Shown here: positions 10,301-25,300 of the stretch, one piece after another
Numbering within the stretch: position 1 is the first letter of the stretch
Layout: every line of letters starts with the position of its first letter
Source: Lineus longissimus
Lineage: Eukaryota > Nemertea > Pilidiophora > Heteronemertea > Lineidae
NCBI RefSeq assembly: GCF_910592395.1
Contig: NC_088314.1
Span: forward strand, 6,696,001-6,760,000
Length of the DNA: 64,000 nt
Direction: 5' to 3'
The notes under the pieces: generated by a model
Told to the model about the DNA's origin: nothing
The model's input: the letters and a program-made list of their open reading frames with translations, nothing else
The model's database searches: none
Position numbers and translations under genes: made by a program

Positions 10301-13300
10301 GAGAGGCTCCGATATAATGCTTGGAGTTGAGTTGGGTGAGCGGAAAACATCGTTAGAAAACGTAGGCGGAAATACGTAGCCGATCGTTCAATTTTCTTAT
10401 CATTTCAAACAAGTTAGGTATATTTTCAATGCTTGGTGACCGTTTAAATGTTTTATGATTGTTCTCCTGCGATATCTACGATATTTTCAACTGAGCCGAG
10501 TGCAATTTTACTTAAAAGTAATCGCCTTGGGTTCAGTAGAGTTTTAAGAACATCAATTCTGGAAGTGCTGTGATATTCATCACTTGCTTTTCTTGAGGCC
10601 TTTTTGCTTGAAACAATGATGTAGGCGACCAACAATGAAATGCACCTAGTCTGTTTGGTAATAAAAATACGACGATCGAAAGTGCGTTACATGCCGAGTT
10701 GGCTATATGAATATATTTCTTTTATCATGACTTTGCCTGTAGGATTAGTAGAGCTCCCGGTGACATCATCTGAAGGGATCTCTATCAAGATGTGGGTGTA
10801 ATGGATGGAAGTATCAAGCGAAATGTTGTACCATGTCTATAAAAACTTCTGCCCTCAGGATCAGTCTTCCACATAACACATTTCATTGCAATCTCACCCG
10901 GGAGGATGTTCTCTATTGGCAAAGTCACTTTTCAGAGCAATCCAGCCTTGGGAGAATGTATAGGCAAGGTCAAGATTGAGATCAATCCTCGGTCCTCCCT
11001 GTCAATCCTACTGCCCCACAATGTTATATCGATGATTTTCCTTCAAATGTCTTGGCAGAAGTGCCTACAGATTCCTCACCCTATATAAACTGGCACAAAC
11101 ATGGATTTCCAAAAATGTTCCGCAAGTCATGTGATGTCATTTCCCAGCCACCGTATCATAGTGATCTGAAGCTTGTGTGATATAAAAATTCGCTCTATTT
11201 TTACACAAGGCTCATATTGCCACAGCTTAGCTATTACAGGCGAAGAAAATCTCCACTCTAACATGTAAACCTCCGTGGTTCAACGGTTAGAATGCTTGAC
11301 TGCTGGACTTGGTGGTCATGTGTTCGACTCTCCGTGTAGCCACAACATTTTTTTCTCTTCATTTACGTTTTATATTCATTCATGTACATGTAGTATTATT
11401 AGTATTATTATCATCATCATTATCAATATAATTTTTTATCATTTTTATCTTGAAAACCCTTGAACCCGAACTTGAGAGAATGTCCTTAAGACAAGGTCAA
11501 AGTTCAGAGCAATCTAAACCCGGGAGAATGTCTTCTATGCAAGGTCAAATTTCAGAGTAACCTTGCCGAGGTAGAATGTGCTCTAGGCAACGGTCATCCT
11601 CAACCGGGCTTTCAGAGCAATCTAACCTTCTGGGAGAACGTCCTCTAGGCAAGGTTACACTCCACTATGAGAGAACAAAGTGCTCTGGGCGCGGACAAAT
11701 TTCACCACAACCCCGTTCCGAACCAAGGTCATGACAGCAGTCGATATTTCCGCCAACAGCACAGCGACTAATGAGGTAAATTAAACCAAAAGGCCAAACA
11801 TTAAAGATTGGCGATATCAGTAAGTTACTGCTCAACTTAGTTATGAACTCAATGGGATTTCGATGAATTCGGCGATTTTCGAAGTAACGTTATTAATTGT
11901 ATTGTTTATCATTATTATCATATCATATAAAAAAAACGAAAATTTCTTTTCATCTTAAACGATTGATATTGGCTTATCTAATTGAGTACAGCTGAACCCC
12001 AACATGTAAACAGCCTATTTGCCGGCGCTACACCTCCGACTGCACCATAACTACGCTGTTTCGGGTTTAGATCAACGAATAATAAACGAGGCTGCATCAC
12101 GAACCACTAATTAAGCAGCCCTGGTGTATCACTATAAGCGTCAATGAGATCAACTCGAGAGTCATAGGTTCATAGGTAGGTTCATAGGTAAGTTTATTTG
12201 GCAAACAACATAATTCAAGAATGAAATTTACAACAGTAGTGACAATAACGGCCTGTAGGGACACAGCCAAGAGCAACAGTTAGTTGGGTTGGATATTTCG
12301 GACAGTCTGGCGAAATATTGAGTCAACGAACATTTTGTGATCTATTGCGGAACGCTGTATTGTAAGCGATGAGGCCATGTCCTATGTTGCATTAACTGCA
12401 GCCTTCAGCATTGACGACAGACAGATAGTTCATCAATTTCTGAAAATCGCTGGCCTCTTTCCTGCACCAGTACAGTAATAAGTCCCGGGCCGTCGTAAAA
12501 TTGTGCATAAATACGCAGTGCGGCTATATCGCGGAAACAAAACGGCAAAGGCCACTTACACTAAATGTCAAGGTCACTGATGAAAGCTAAGATCGCAATA
12601 ACTGATCCCATTGATCAAGCTTTTGCGAAAATCCCAAGGTCTTAACCCTAAAATGATTGGTCGCCAGGAGTGATTCACTGGCTTAGACTTCTAATTCCGC
12701 AGCAAGGTGTACATCAGCAGCGGTTACAGATTTTGATTGGTCGTGGAACGCCGATGGTCGCGCATCGGAGAATCAATTCCGCTCAAGAGGTCAGCAGATT
12801 AATTGTACTTTCGATTGAAAAATAATGCCCCACTACCACCCCGAGGGCGAATTCCAAGAAATTTGCCCAATCGACTAGGATGGTGGTAGACTTAGAAATA
12901 TCCCTCGGTTGTCTAACACCAGCGGCCTGGATATCTTTTTTTAAAACATCGCTTTCACCACTACCATAGTTTTGCTGTTCACGAAGTCATGTCGCACTCG
13001 ATCAGTTTGGTATGCACTGACCTGAGATAAGAGTGCTGGCGTTGACATGCAGTGGCCTTGGCTTCATTGACACCCTTTCTTCAAGATAATGATATCTAAA
13101 TCTACGGTGATGGATTACCCTGCTGCACGCTGGTATGATTAATGCGCAGTTGAGGCACTGGCTCTCGACTGACATTCTCAGAATGGAAGGCATATACCAG
13201 GGTGCTGCTGTCGATGCCGTTTGCTTCTCTGAAACTGCTAGAAATGCATACTCGTCGGGGCCTATCGGAATGATAGAATGAACGGAATGGATGGGTTGAA

Positions 13301-16300
13301 CGGAATGAACAGAACATGATGATACAAACTCACTGTAACATCGCCAAATGTTTTCCAGTTTTAGAAAGGCACTGAGAAAGGACGTACCGTAGCGAAGATA
13401 AAGCGGTGAAGAAGTAGAAAATGCCCCCCCCCCTTGAAAAGGTGTCCAACTTAACTGCACGCCGGGTCTTGCATAGTGGTTGCTAGCACTATGTTCGGTG
13501 TGCTGAAGTGTTCTTCAAATCTCGATCCCTCTTTCATCCACTTTTATATTTCGAAACAACAATAAGGATACATTTATTGTTTTTGTGTTTACACCGTTCT
13601 TAAATGAATGTACCAGCAGTTCGTTATCGTGTCCTTTTCGAACATCCTGGAGTAGACATTGTTTAAACGCAACGAAGCCAATTACACATGTAGAACATGG
13701 AATGATATTCAATTTAAATCAACAAAATTGGATATCTCTTGTTTCAAAATAGAAAAAAGCCCCTTCTACTCCTCCGCAACTTCGTGTTCCACGTGATTTG
13801 TTATTTTGATTGCATGATACACGTATGAGGAAGGGACTCGACTGGTAAATTGATGATGTCGTTTGCGATAAAATGGGATCACGTGTCAGAGAAGATACTC
13901 AAAGCAAAACAAACAAATCCAATAAATCACGACCTGTGAGGAACAGTCACGGCGGTGAAGATCGTCAACTTATTTTTCGCACTTTTGAAAGCGAACGCAA
14001 ACTTCCTAACGTTATATGCCTATGTAATAGCAATGTAAAACTTCTTCTGGCTTCTTGCCATAGGAGCACTGTTCACCATCTGTATTGCAACGAATTCGCT
14101 CTTGTCCGTCTGGTCGACACTTCCGGTGGAGACAAGCGGCTGGCCACTGCGTAATACCAAACTGACTCCTATGACCATAGAATCTTAAGCTGCGCGTACA
14201 CCACGAAATATCGGTGGACCAATTGCACGTATGATACCAACATAATTACTCCAACTTGTTTACCTGTGATGGGAGGCGCAGAGGAAAAGTCATGAAAGAG
14301 ACAGCGGTTCGTGGTTTAATGATCTTGACTTCATCATGGAGGGTTGCTCTGGTAGCCCGTGGAAGGCTCACGGCCGTCTTTTGTCTCTGTCATTTGATGT
14401 TCACTTGTTGACATGAATAATAGCTGCTGTCATAGCTTACCGATGATTATATCAAAGTATGGCTTGGATGATATATACATATACATAGGCAGCTTTGACT
14501 ATCCGGGCATCCGGTTATGACCTTTTCCTCATTAACCAAAAAAAACACCACACGGAATCGATTTTTCCGTGCAATTCCCCATTCATTTGATAAGAATGAT
14601 AAGAAGGTACATTTCCACAGCCCACAGAATTGGACATTTAAGGAATATTCGCATTGGTAAGAAAAGAACACTAATCTGGAAACCATTTTTGCAAGTTGGC
14701 CGGCCGGCGGGGACAGTTTGTGGTGTCTCCTGAAAATCCACAGGGTAAACAATGCCATCAGTCCACGGGTAGACGTTTATGTAAAAAAAACCCAAAACGG
14801 TCCAGAAGCTGACTGCATTGTCTCCAAACACTGGCAATACTTCGCTATTCAAGCCATAATTCGGATTTAGCAGTTCAATGCCTTGACATTCATAACTAAA
14901 CCATGCAGAGTGTTGGTCATCGCGGTTGACTTTGTATCACCGTGAGATTGGTAGAGAAACACAAATGCCCTGGAAAGTACGGGTATATATTGACAATGGT
15001 AGCCCTTGTCAACGAAATTCTAAGAAAAAGCCCTGCTCGTCTAATGTTATAAATTTCATCAGCCAAACTGCCTCGGTTCTGCGCAAAGGACGATTAAGGT
15101 TAGCGCTCCCGAGGACACGTCTGGAACATTTATACATTGGCCAATAGAGATGTCGTCATCACATAAAAAAGTATCATCGCAAGCCCACGAGACAAGATCG
15201 ATCGCTGACTGAAGACCCAGCAAAATGGAAAGTAATTGTCGAAACACAATGAAGAAAGATATGACAGTGAGAAAAGAAGATACGAATAAATTAAGTTTTT
15301 CTGATGCAAACGGATGTAGAGCAGACACGAGTAGAGTGAAAGAAGTATACAAATACAATTGGCAAAATATTATATGTCGAAAGTTACGATATACATGTAT
15401 GGAGTATAGAGTTAGAACCTAACGCCAACATTTATGCTAACGCTGATTGAGCACCAGGCAATGTACTGTTCATTGTCAAGGTTAACATGGGCTGTGTTCG
15501 CCAAAGGACCAGGAATTGATAATCATTACTAGTATTTCCTATACACATGAAGCATTTCTCGAGGCGATCAAACCGAAAACCCATGATTTCCCTGATTAGA
15601 ACGGATTTTAATAAAATTGATGTGATATGTGCCGGACTAGCATGCTGATTAACCAGCTGTGGCATTGGCAAGTCGCCGGCAGTAGGATTGCGACAATGCA
15701 TACGGGAGTGCTTTGTCATTGCCACATTGCACTCAGACTATGCAAAAATCGTACGTGTTGTGAAATTCATGTGATTTCGTATCAAATTGCATTCAGTGTA
15801 AACATGCGCTTAGCGAAACACCATGCCTTTCAAATGATGTCATTAGATCAATCGAAATGAAGGCAAATGGGGAGTTGTTTGGGCGGAATCTTTGAAGTGA
15901 TGCACACGCCGATACCTCTTGGGGGCACGTCTCGGCCTCTGGTCCTAGTGGAGTGAACCCAAACTGATAACTATGAAAACACCGCCTCTTATCAGTGTAG
16001 GTCAGACGTTGACTCTCCTGTCCCGCAAGTCCACCAGCATCTATTCAGATCTAACTGGGGTAACAGTGATTTATCGGCCGATCGAGGAAACTGAGACCGC
16101 AAATGGGAGAAGCTTTGATCACTTGCCGCCGATCTTGACTTATGGAGATTGGATATTTGCTTCTGGCGGATTTGGCGCGCGATATCTGCCTGTGAATGAT
16201 TTCATTTTGAAATCGTTTGATATTTTTCAAATCTTGTTCATGGCCTGAAGTGATTCTCGTATTGATTAGTTTGAAGTGACTGATTTCGAGAAATCTATCT

Positions 16301-19300
16301 AAAGGAACCACAAAGAGAGTGTTTGAATTAGGCTGCCACTACGCGTTTAACATTTGAGTTAGGCGGTTTTTACAACGACTTAAGGAGCCTTGAATCGGGA
16401 ACTGGTACCTGGAAGCACGATCTCACAGTAAACCAGTTTATTCAATGAAATAATGCGTTCAACATATCTTATATTTTTCAAGCATACTAGTATTTCCCTG
16501 ATAAATGCGACCGATTTAAACAAAAAATTTAAAACATTATCTAGCCTTTTGATGCTTTATCTGGGCTCAATGTTGCCAAAATGGACGTAATTATAGGCAA
16601 ACACTTTTTCAAAAGGCGTATTTAAGAAACAACCGGTGACTCTTCATGGTGCTCAATTTTTCCAGTCAAGGTGCATGCGTGTATCGAATTTGCACTGATG
16701 TGCTCACTAATAACTGACTCGCCTTTTGCCAAACCTCAAAGGCAAATCTGTTGATCAACAGGCTGTTTCATACAGATAGCTAACCAGTGCTAAGCCATAG
16801 CTGGCTACATTTGATAAAAGCGAGAAATCAAGTTATTTTCAAGAAATTTACCCTCATCAAAATACGGAACTTGATCACCAGCTAAATTTTTACGAACAAC
16901 CCGGCAAGATTTTGATGTTTGCTTATGATGTCTCTCTACCAACAGCCGCCTCGGTGTCTTAGTATAATCCACCGATGGAATTGGGTTTTTATGCCGTGGT
17001 GCTGTTTGTGCTCATGTATTCATTCAGAAATGCCACTGTACACCGCACCAGCATTCAATATCAGACTTGAGACAAAAAAGTCACACGGCAGGATGCGAGA
17101 TGTAAAATGAAGCAACATTCCCTTATAATTGAGCTGATCGTGTTTACTGAGCATTCTTCGAAATCACAGTCTCTGGCTCTCTGAAATTAGATTTTAAATT
17201 TGCTTCTGGAGCGAGCCTTTTGGTTTCCGCTAATATACCCGGGAGCTTGTTATGACAAGGACAATAATATGACGAAATTTGTTATGTTCTATAAAATAAA
17301 GGGACAAACTGACATTATCTGTAATAATTTCGTCGATCAATAATGTATTGATATTTTTTTCTTCGAGAAATACAAACAATGTAGCCTTTCAATGAACAGA
17401 GATTATGGTGTGTCTACTTCCTACAAATGTAGCATGATTTATAAGGTGTAGCGAAATTATCAAAAGTGTATTGATCTGAGATGATTCAGCCTATCAATTG
17501 ATATCTATTGTTCTGTCTTCATGAATTTTTAACGAAAAGGCCAAATCATTGCCAAGCAAGTAGCTGGGCCCGTGGTAGATTCTACCAAGTGATGCACAAG
17601 GAGAACCTCTACCAGTGACTGAACGAGCAATGAACAGGTGGTCTGTGCAGAGTTTGCTTTTCCAGTGTAGAGCACATGATAGGAAGTTGGTTTTATCTCG
17701 AATCCTCAGCATGTCAATCTACTGGTGTTCTACCGTCAAGCGTGTTGAGCATCACATCACCAAGTCAATGACCCGCGAGTGGAGTGCTTGACTTCTTCAC
17801 CATCAAACACGCACGTTCGACTGTCAAGGCAATAAGAAGGAGCTTATTAACGAAGCTTTGATTTCTCTAATAACCACTCATTGGGTATTCAGGAAGAGTA
17901 GCCTACTCCACATGTGACCTTTTGAAGGTATATCATTAACCGACAGGGAAAATTCTCCGACCGCTTCACGATGCAAAAACTCTATTTGCAGGCGAACTCG
18001 ATCATAGCGAGAAAAAACGATGTCATCAGATTTGGAGCAAAAATAAAGATTTGAGATGACATAGCATGTCCTCCAGTTGAACTGTTGATCGAGTGGCATT
18101 TGTAGCGGGTAGAAAATCATGGACGGAATGCAGTTGAGGACATTAGCCACTAGGACTATAGTTTTAGGATAGTAAAAGTCCAGTGACTTTCTATTTTTGT
18201 ATAATACAACGCAGCTGTCCATGGAACCGCTTTATGCTTAGAAATAATCTCTCTTTTTAATTTTAATTCTATAGAGCAAGATACTCTAAATGAGTTCGAT
18301 GTCTGCCTAAAAACTAGGTCATCAGCTTCGAGCGCGTGACAGCGGTTAACGAACTCGCATGCCACAAAATGTTCCGCTGCAGACTTGGTAATGCACGCTG
18401 GGGAACAGAATATTTATCAACGAATCGTACTGACAGATTTCTTGTCAACTTTCTTTCGTAGCTGAGAGTTGTGCGCCTCTCGTCGGGCATTCATCATCGC
18501 CGCTACGGGACGGCAGTCAACAACATGATGATTATAGATCATCTTGCCTCTGGAATATTCGTCTGGCATGGGTCTTTTTGACAACTAGTGGTAGTACGCC
18601 TTCAGATCGACTACGTTATCGAATTCTGCAGCAGCATTTGGGTGTGCGCGTGTGTGTGTGCGGGTGTGTCGGGGGTAACCTTTCTCAACGGCTTGTTACA
18701 AAAGAAAAATGTGTGAGCCAAATGTGCAACTGTAAAAATTCTTCATCGAATTCCACTGGCAATTCACATCAGGGACTCAGAATAATTGGATGTTGTCCAT
18801 TCTCCTTAGAACTGTCTCCCAGTGTGACGGCAGACCCCCGTTTCATGTGCAGTTAAAAAGCATGATTTTCAGGCACTTCGCAACAGGGAAGAAACCCTTT
18901 CGACAACATTAGCAATCATTTCAGATAGAAAATGAGCAACCTCGCATGCCTATAGTCATGCAATTAGATTAGATAGCACAAACCATAGTTACTTTTTAAA
19001 GAAATGAGAATGGTGCAGAGGACATACACGTACAAGCATCAGTATTATTTAAGAACACAACAAAATTTGGGGCCAAGGGTACGACGTGCGAATCAAGACG
19101 AGTCTCAAGGAACAATTTCATAGCAAGTAGAAATTGATTTTTTTCTTGTTACAGTGTGTCGTCCAAAATTTTAAATCGGATGTCAATTCTCATCACAGCG
19201 TTTGTCGTTCACTGCCGTGTAACTTATATCAAATCGATCTACTGGTTAAATTGATCTCGTCTGGTCTACAGGTCTAATTCATGTTTTTACATGAAGTTAC

Positions 19301-22300
19301 AATGATCTGATCCGCCATTGATTAAATGCCAGAATGAATTCTCGTCACTGCGAGATGGAGAAGAGAGGAGATTTTGATAAAGATTCGCACTGACAAGATG
19401 TATACTTTCAGCCTCGAGTTGTCAGTGAACTGTAGTGGAGATATTTCTGTGCAAAGCTGATTATATCTAGTCTCATGTTTTGGGGGTAATTCATCGAACG
19501 GGCCGGGAATGAATGACCTGAAGTGACGTTATATGTGGGTAAAGGAAAACCTGCTGTCGACTTTGTCGTGAGGGAGCGAGGCGAGGTCTACTTCCAATCT
19601 ACGAGTGGTAGAAATGCTCGTCAGTCTTTTTTGGCCACGCACATGCTTAACCCAACCTACTTGTACGTATAATGGTATCTTGCCTCCGTGTGCGCTTCAT
19701 GTGTAGAATCCAATCTATTACATTGGAATCACTCCATAGAACCAAGATTGAGAACTCGCTACGATTGGATGATGATAAGGTAAAGCCTTCCATACATCTA
19801 ATGCACTTTCCGAGCACAAACTCATCCAAAGGGCCACGCTATTGATTTCTATACCGGGTGATATTGCCAGATATGTGTGGCTAATGATCCTTGCTATGAT
19901 AGAAATTTCATTAGAATTTCACCCTCAAATATTATTTGGTCATAAACTAGTGTATTTTATCATGATTGAGGGTAGATATGTTATAAGTGAGTGTGCATAT
20001 TGATTATAATTGAATCCGTTGGGATTGGAGAGCGACCTTAAACAAAATTCCATTGCGTACTGAAGAAACTGAAGTAAAAGCATTTGCTATAGTCTTTATT
20101 CATATCACCCAACGACTCAGTCAGGTTGGCTGGTGCCCAACCTAATTGTCTCTCGCCGGTGTCTTTTACCAATCGATACCCCAATTACTCTCGCCTTTAC
20201 GGAGTTTTTGTGCTACTAATTATCACGAAAGTCAATACCCCCTCCACATCTGGATTGCATTGCCATTATTGGCTTTTCTTTGCTATTTAAAAAAAAATCA
20301 AGGTGGTGTCCGAACGTGGTTCCTTATACCAATGCGATTGATTGACAATGCTTATACCTACAGTTGGAGGGAGCGGGTCAGGTTATATAGGGTAACCGAC
20401 AAAATTATCACGGCTAAGCGCTGTCGGAATATGGATGTTCGAAATTCATTAGGCCTGTCACCTGATAGTTGCATTATGGACGGAATTCGGAGCATCACTC
20501 ATCACTTATATCACTCTCCTGAGCACAAGGCTGTGTCGTGGACAAAATGGCATATGTTCCTTTATATCTTGCAAGTATCAAATGAAAGGTAGTTCCTGAC
20601 AGCAAATTAAGTAAGATGGCAACTGAAGACTAAATTGCTTTTCTAAATTCGGCAAAAAAAGAATGAATGCGAGTTTGGCGGCCACGGCACAACTTTGTGC
20701 TGAGAAAAGTACATGTACATCCTAAACAACATTTTTCTCTCTGTAACAAATCTGGTGATACAATTGTACTTAAGGAATACGTGTTTATACGCGCTCCTTA
20801 ATCCTTTTATGGTCAACGTGTTCTACAACAGCGGCCATGGCCATAAACCACTCTGTATTTGCTATTTAATGGTTAAGGCATCCTGACGGGAATTATGGAC
20901 ACCATAAATCAGCCGCAGTCACCGCTTCTCGGGAGAAGTCACCGGAACTGTTTAATGGCATTCCGGACTCAGGTTTGCCATTTGGGGTAATGTTCATCGG
21001 AAGAGAAGTTCGAGGACGGCATGAGAAAAAAGAGAAAGGAAATGCCCTATCAGTGCCATGGTCACCGATTGCTTGACGTACAGACGGCGAACCGATTGCT
21101 TGACGTACAGACGGCGAAGTGCGTCAAAGCAGCGACCTTTTCAAGTGAGGAACTACATGTATCATAATCACTAACATAGGTGATGGTAGCAAACTGAATG
21201 CAAGAGGTTTTGGATCGGCTTGCCAAGCAGCTGGAGTTGGATCGGAGCCCATCTCATAAGGGACTTAAAGAAGGCGCACGGCTAGGGTCACTATCACGCT
21301 GACTATTGACCAAATTCTCCCCTGAGCTCACAAGTGCACTGTAATGCACTGTGTTTGATGAGTGTAATTATCAAACACATACAAGGTCCCTTACTGTGAT
21401 ACTTGTCACAAGACGACTACCAAATTGACCGGCCAGCTCCTGCCTTTAGTCCCCGTTTAACCAGATAAATTGGCTGTCATAAACATCGTCTAGTCTGTTT
21501 GATCCCTCATTTCCGCAGATTACTCCTCATTGGTATTCAGATAAGGATAGAGATGGAAAGAGAAGAGAAAGCTCCTCGCGGAATAATTAAGGGCAAAACG
21601 TGTTCATTCCACGTGTCCATTAAAAGAAATATACATCATGCTTAGTCCTGAAATAAGAGGCCTCAGCCGACCGTTGGTGTTGAACTCAGTGTATTTCAAC
21701 ATGAGGCTTTTAAGATGGGTATCTCACGGTATCTACTGATATTTGCGTACTATTGAGCAATGCAAATTAATTTTACAGACATTTCGCACTATATTACCCA
21801 TGTAAAAAAAATTCAGGCATTTTTTTATTTCCGTCACCATATTTCTCTGGCTATGAGTTTCCTTGCAAGCGCATCCGTTTTCAGTTGCATGCAAGTTTAG
21901 TCACGTATCCAATTATCATTTGATGGCAAATTTCTTTTTTCTCGGCATGATCGGCGTAAAATCTATACACGAAGGCTGATAATCGTCACTTTTTTCCAGG
22001 GCGGTGTTTAAGCAAAGTATAAAATAAAAATGATAATTAAGAACAAAACGTGTCATACCATCGAACTCGAAAATAGTGAAATTTAGATTTCAGAGGTATA
22101 TAGGCGTATCACGAACGTATCCATTCACGCACTGTATGTACGTTTCGGGCTATTTTTATAGGTGCCTCACAAGGCGTAACCAGAGCTGACTCGAAATGAA
22201 ACTAAAGTTTGGAAGTGGTTTGAACCAGAAGCTAAGAAAAGGTACACGTATAGGTAAAAAACTGATGTAAAATTACAGTACATACTATTAACCTTTAACA

Positions 22301-25300
22301 TCTAGTTTTTCCATTTACAATGCTGATCGTAGCGTACCTTGACATGACATGACAGATCGAATTCGTTTAAGAAAAACTTGCCCATTATTTTTTTGCATTG
22401 ACTGATCGAGTTGGTCACATGCTGCGAGAGAAAATTATCAAAGATGATGAAAAATTGAACTATCTCTGATGCACGAGTTCGGTGAATGAAAAACAAGCAT
22501 ACCATCTGCCGGTTGTCAGTTCCGCATTTTCATACGGCGAACCGGCACAGTTTGTGAGACTTTTTGCCACTGAGTTTTAACAACAAAATTTAGCGCTATT
22601 TGGTCGCGTGTATCCTCCTGTTCACTGCTTATACATATACAATACGTCAATGTATTGCTATTTGAGGCAGGGTCAATGACATATTATTTTGCGAGGGAAC
22701 GCTTATTTATCAAAGTCGTTGTTTGCCTGGGATATAGTGTTGCATTACTACGAGAAATGAACACTGAGTGAATGTTTTATTTACTTAGTTCTCTGTACTG
22801 ACAAGGATTGGCTTTTACAAGGCGAGGGAAAAATGACAACCATGCATTCAGTGACCCATTAGCACGAGTAGATGGAAGAAAGATGAGACCAAGATGTCTA
22901 GCTTCGGTTCTGTACCTTCATCTCCAGCCTCAGTTACATGTATATGAAGCAAAGTTTGGAGTTATTCTGCAATCCAATTTAGTATCACTCCGACCTTGCT
23001 TCGAAGAGGGTCGCTTGCACGGCGATTCCATATTCTAATGACGTCATAAATATCGACTGCAGACGGTTCCCCAATTCTCTGAATCCTCTAACTGATTCCT
23101 GCATGTCATCTTATTCCGGAGACTTTCTTGGTTTAACACCTGCGAGGGATGTCTTTCTATATATAAAAAGTTATTAATCTTAATACCAAAGGTGAGGCTT
23201 TCAAAGAAGAAATGTCACTTATTGGCAGCGACCACGTACATGTATACATTACAGATAAAATTTTGTTATGTTAGCCGTGACCATGTCGATAAAAATTGCC
23301 TATGTTTGCAGTGACCATCTATTTCAGTCGAGATGAAAATCGAGACTTTTTCTGATTTCGCCTTGCGGCCACCAAACGCAGCTTCTATACTGACTGTTTG
23401 TTTCATTAATGGCTGCAGATATAGTGAAGCCTTCCTATGTTCATTTTCTTCCTACATGTTTAGCTGTTTGCTCCCTACTCGCGGTCGACAATGCCAAACC
23501 TGCTCGTTCATCATCATGGTCGTGGCACCCGAACAACCAGTTGCCATGTCACATTGTCAGATTATCATCGCAATATGTTGTGTGACAATACGCCATGTCA
23601 CCAGGTAATAATCCTGATAATCCCTGATCACAGGACGCCGCATCAATCATTTGTTTACGACATTCGAACACAATGAGGGGTTTGTTGCACCATCCGCTGC
23701 AGACTGATTCAATATTTGATCACTCATAGCCAACTGGTGTAGCCAGTAATGACCTCGGGCTACATCAGCGGCGTTATCACTATCTAGTGCAACGTTTTTG
23801 AGCTTTTCCGTTTCTGAGAGTTTCCCCTCTTTCTTTGGGAACACCGAAAGATAGATTTAAAGATTGACATATTTTGCTCTGCTTCCCGCTATGATTATTC
23901 ATGGTTTCTCTAGTCTCGAAACACTGAAATGGGGAACAGCCAAATACATTACACCTGATCAGAACTTCAATTGTTTACCATTCTTCAGAGGTTGGACAGT
24001 GGTCACTCTATTCAAGGGATCTTGGGTGTCCATATTACGATCTGCAGCGGATATAAGACCCGTAAGTTTGACATCGATCATGTTAATAAATTCAAAGTAT
24101 ATTTCTGCCCAACAATCATTTTTCATGATTTGTTTTGCGACATTTACGAAAAGTAAAACCTATTAAAGCATGGTGATTCTTACAATACATCGACAGCAGC
24201 TGCTGGTGTGCACATCATTCTAATTGATAACTTGTTTATATGCATTTGTCATCATTATGGAATCATATTTATTCGAGATGGTGCGATATGTGTCGATTAA
24301 CTGTCTGACTGCTGACAGTGAAAGCCGCTGCCTTGTTTATTCGTATCGACCCATTAACAGTACCATGATGAAGTGAACGAGAATGAAAGTGCGTGTTCAA
24401 TGGTCAGTACAGCGCGGGTCAGACAAACTTGAAACCTTCATCCATAGTGTCAGAGAACACTGGTTTCCATGCACAGAAATCTATAAAGGGGCACATTCCT
24501 CCGTTCTCTCCCGTTAGTCAGAGAAATGTATGAAAACTCGATTGTTTTTCATGTTCTCTTTCTTCTACCGACATTTAGACATACTCCAAGTAATCCAAAA
24601 TTATCTCACGCCGTGCCACTCGTGCTTTAAAAACACAAGACCAAGATATATGTAATATCAACGGCTAATAAACATAACAAAGCGGCGAATACATGTATGT
24701 CGTCAAGTCAAGTGTATTTCAAACGATTTTTAACTTGAGGAACTTACACACGTTTTCCCTTCTTTCACAAAAAGAGAGAAACGTGAACTCCCGTTTTCAA
24801 AGTATACGAGACTACATAAAAACACTCAGCTCCCCTTTTCAACAGTATCTACCACTCATGGACCAGATGACGACTGGGTTGCCTATCAGAATCTAAGGAG
24901 ACGGTAAAAAACTTTAAAACAAACGCAAAACTAATCAACCATCTTTATTATATTGACAGTGCCAAATCTCGCTCGTTCTCTTTCCGATTTTAAAGTCGAC
25001 ACAATGTCGCCGATCTCTTCTACATGTATCTAAAGTGGACAACGGCTCCTTAGGGGCTTTTGTTTTACAAGACACCGCTACAGGCATCCTGAGTTCAGGT
25101 TTTTTTTTACTCCTAATGTACACCGAGAGGCCATTGCCAGGATGAACAGGTTACATACTTGAACACGTATTTGAGTTGGCCGAAAAGCCAAAACAGGTTT
25201 TTCAAACGCTCCAAAACCTTTATTTCTAAGAGTTTATGAACTCTTGTTGTCGAAAATTAATTCAAACACCAGGCTAATTACATTTCGCTCATTCTTGTCA

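Larger units (their letters stand above)
10890..11720. repeat. decayed minisatellite-like units around a tRNA-like element
   Basis: A unit of about 50 bases, roughly gggagaatgt-ctctaggcaaggtca-ttcagagcaatctaacc, occurs about twice at 10899-10985 and about four times at 11474-11670. Copies are diverged and of unequal spacing. The tRNA-like segment and a short ATT/ATC repeat sit between the two blocks, so the whole may be one old interrupted array or a composite element. Confidence 0.6.

Noticed and set aside
11271-11343. Functional tRNA gene
   Set aside because: T stem and acceptor stem do not pair; kept only as a tRNA-derived repeat.
13002-13460. 152-codon open frame on the - strand in the receptor intron
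   Set aside because: No family resemblance, low-complexity start, no splice partner; expected by chance in 29 kb.
20146-20592. 148-codon open frame on the + strand
   Set aside because: No recognisable domain, and the composition does not look like coding sequence.
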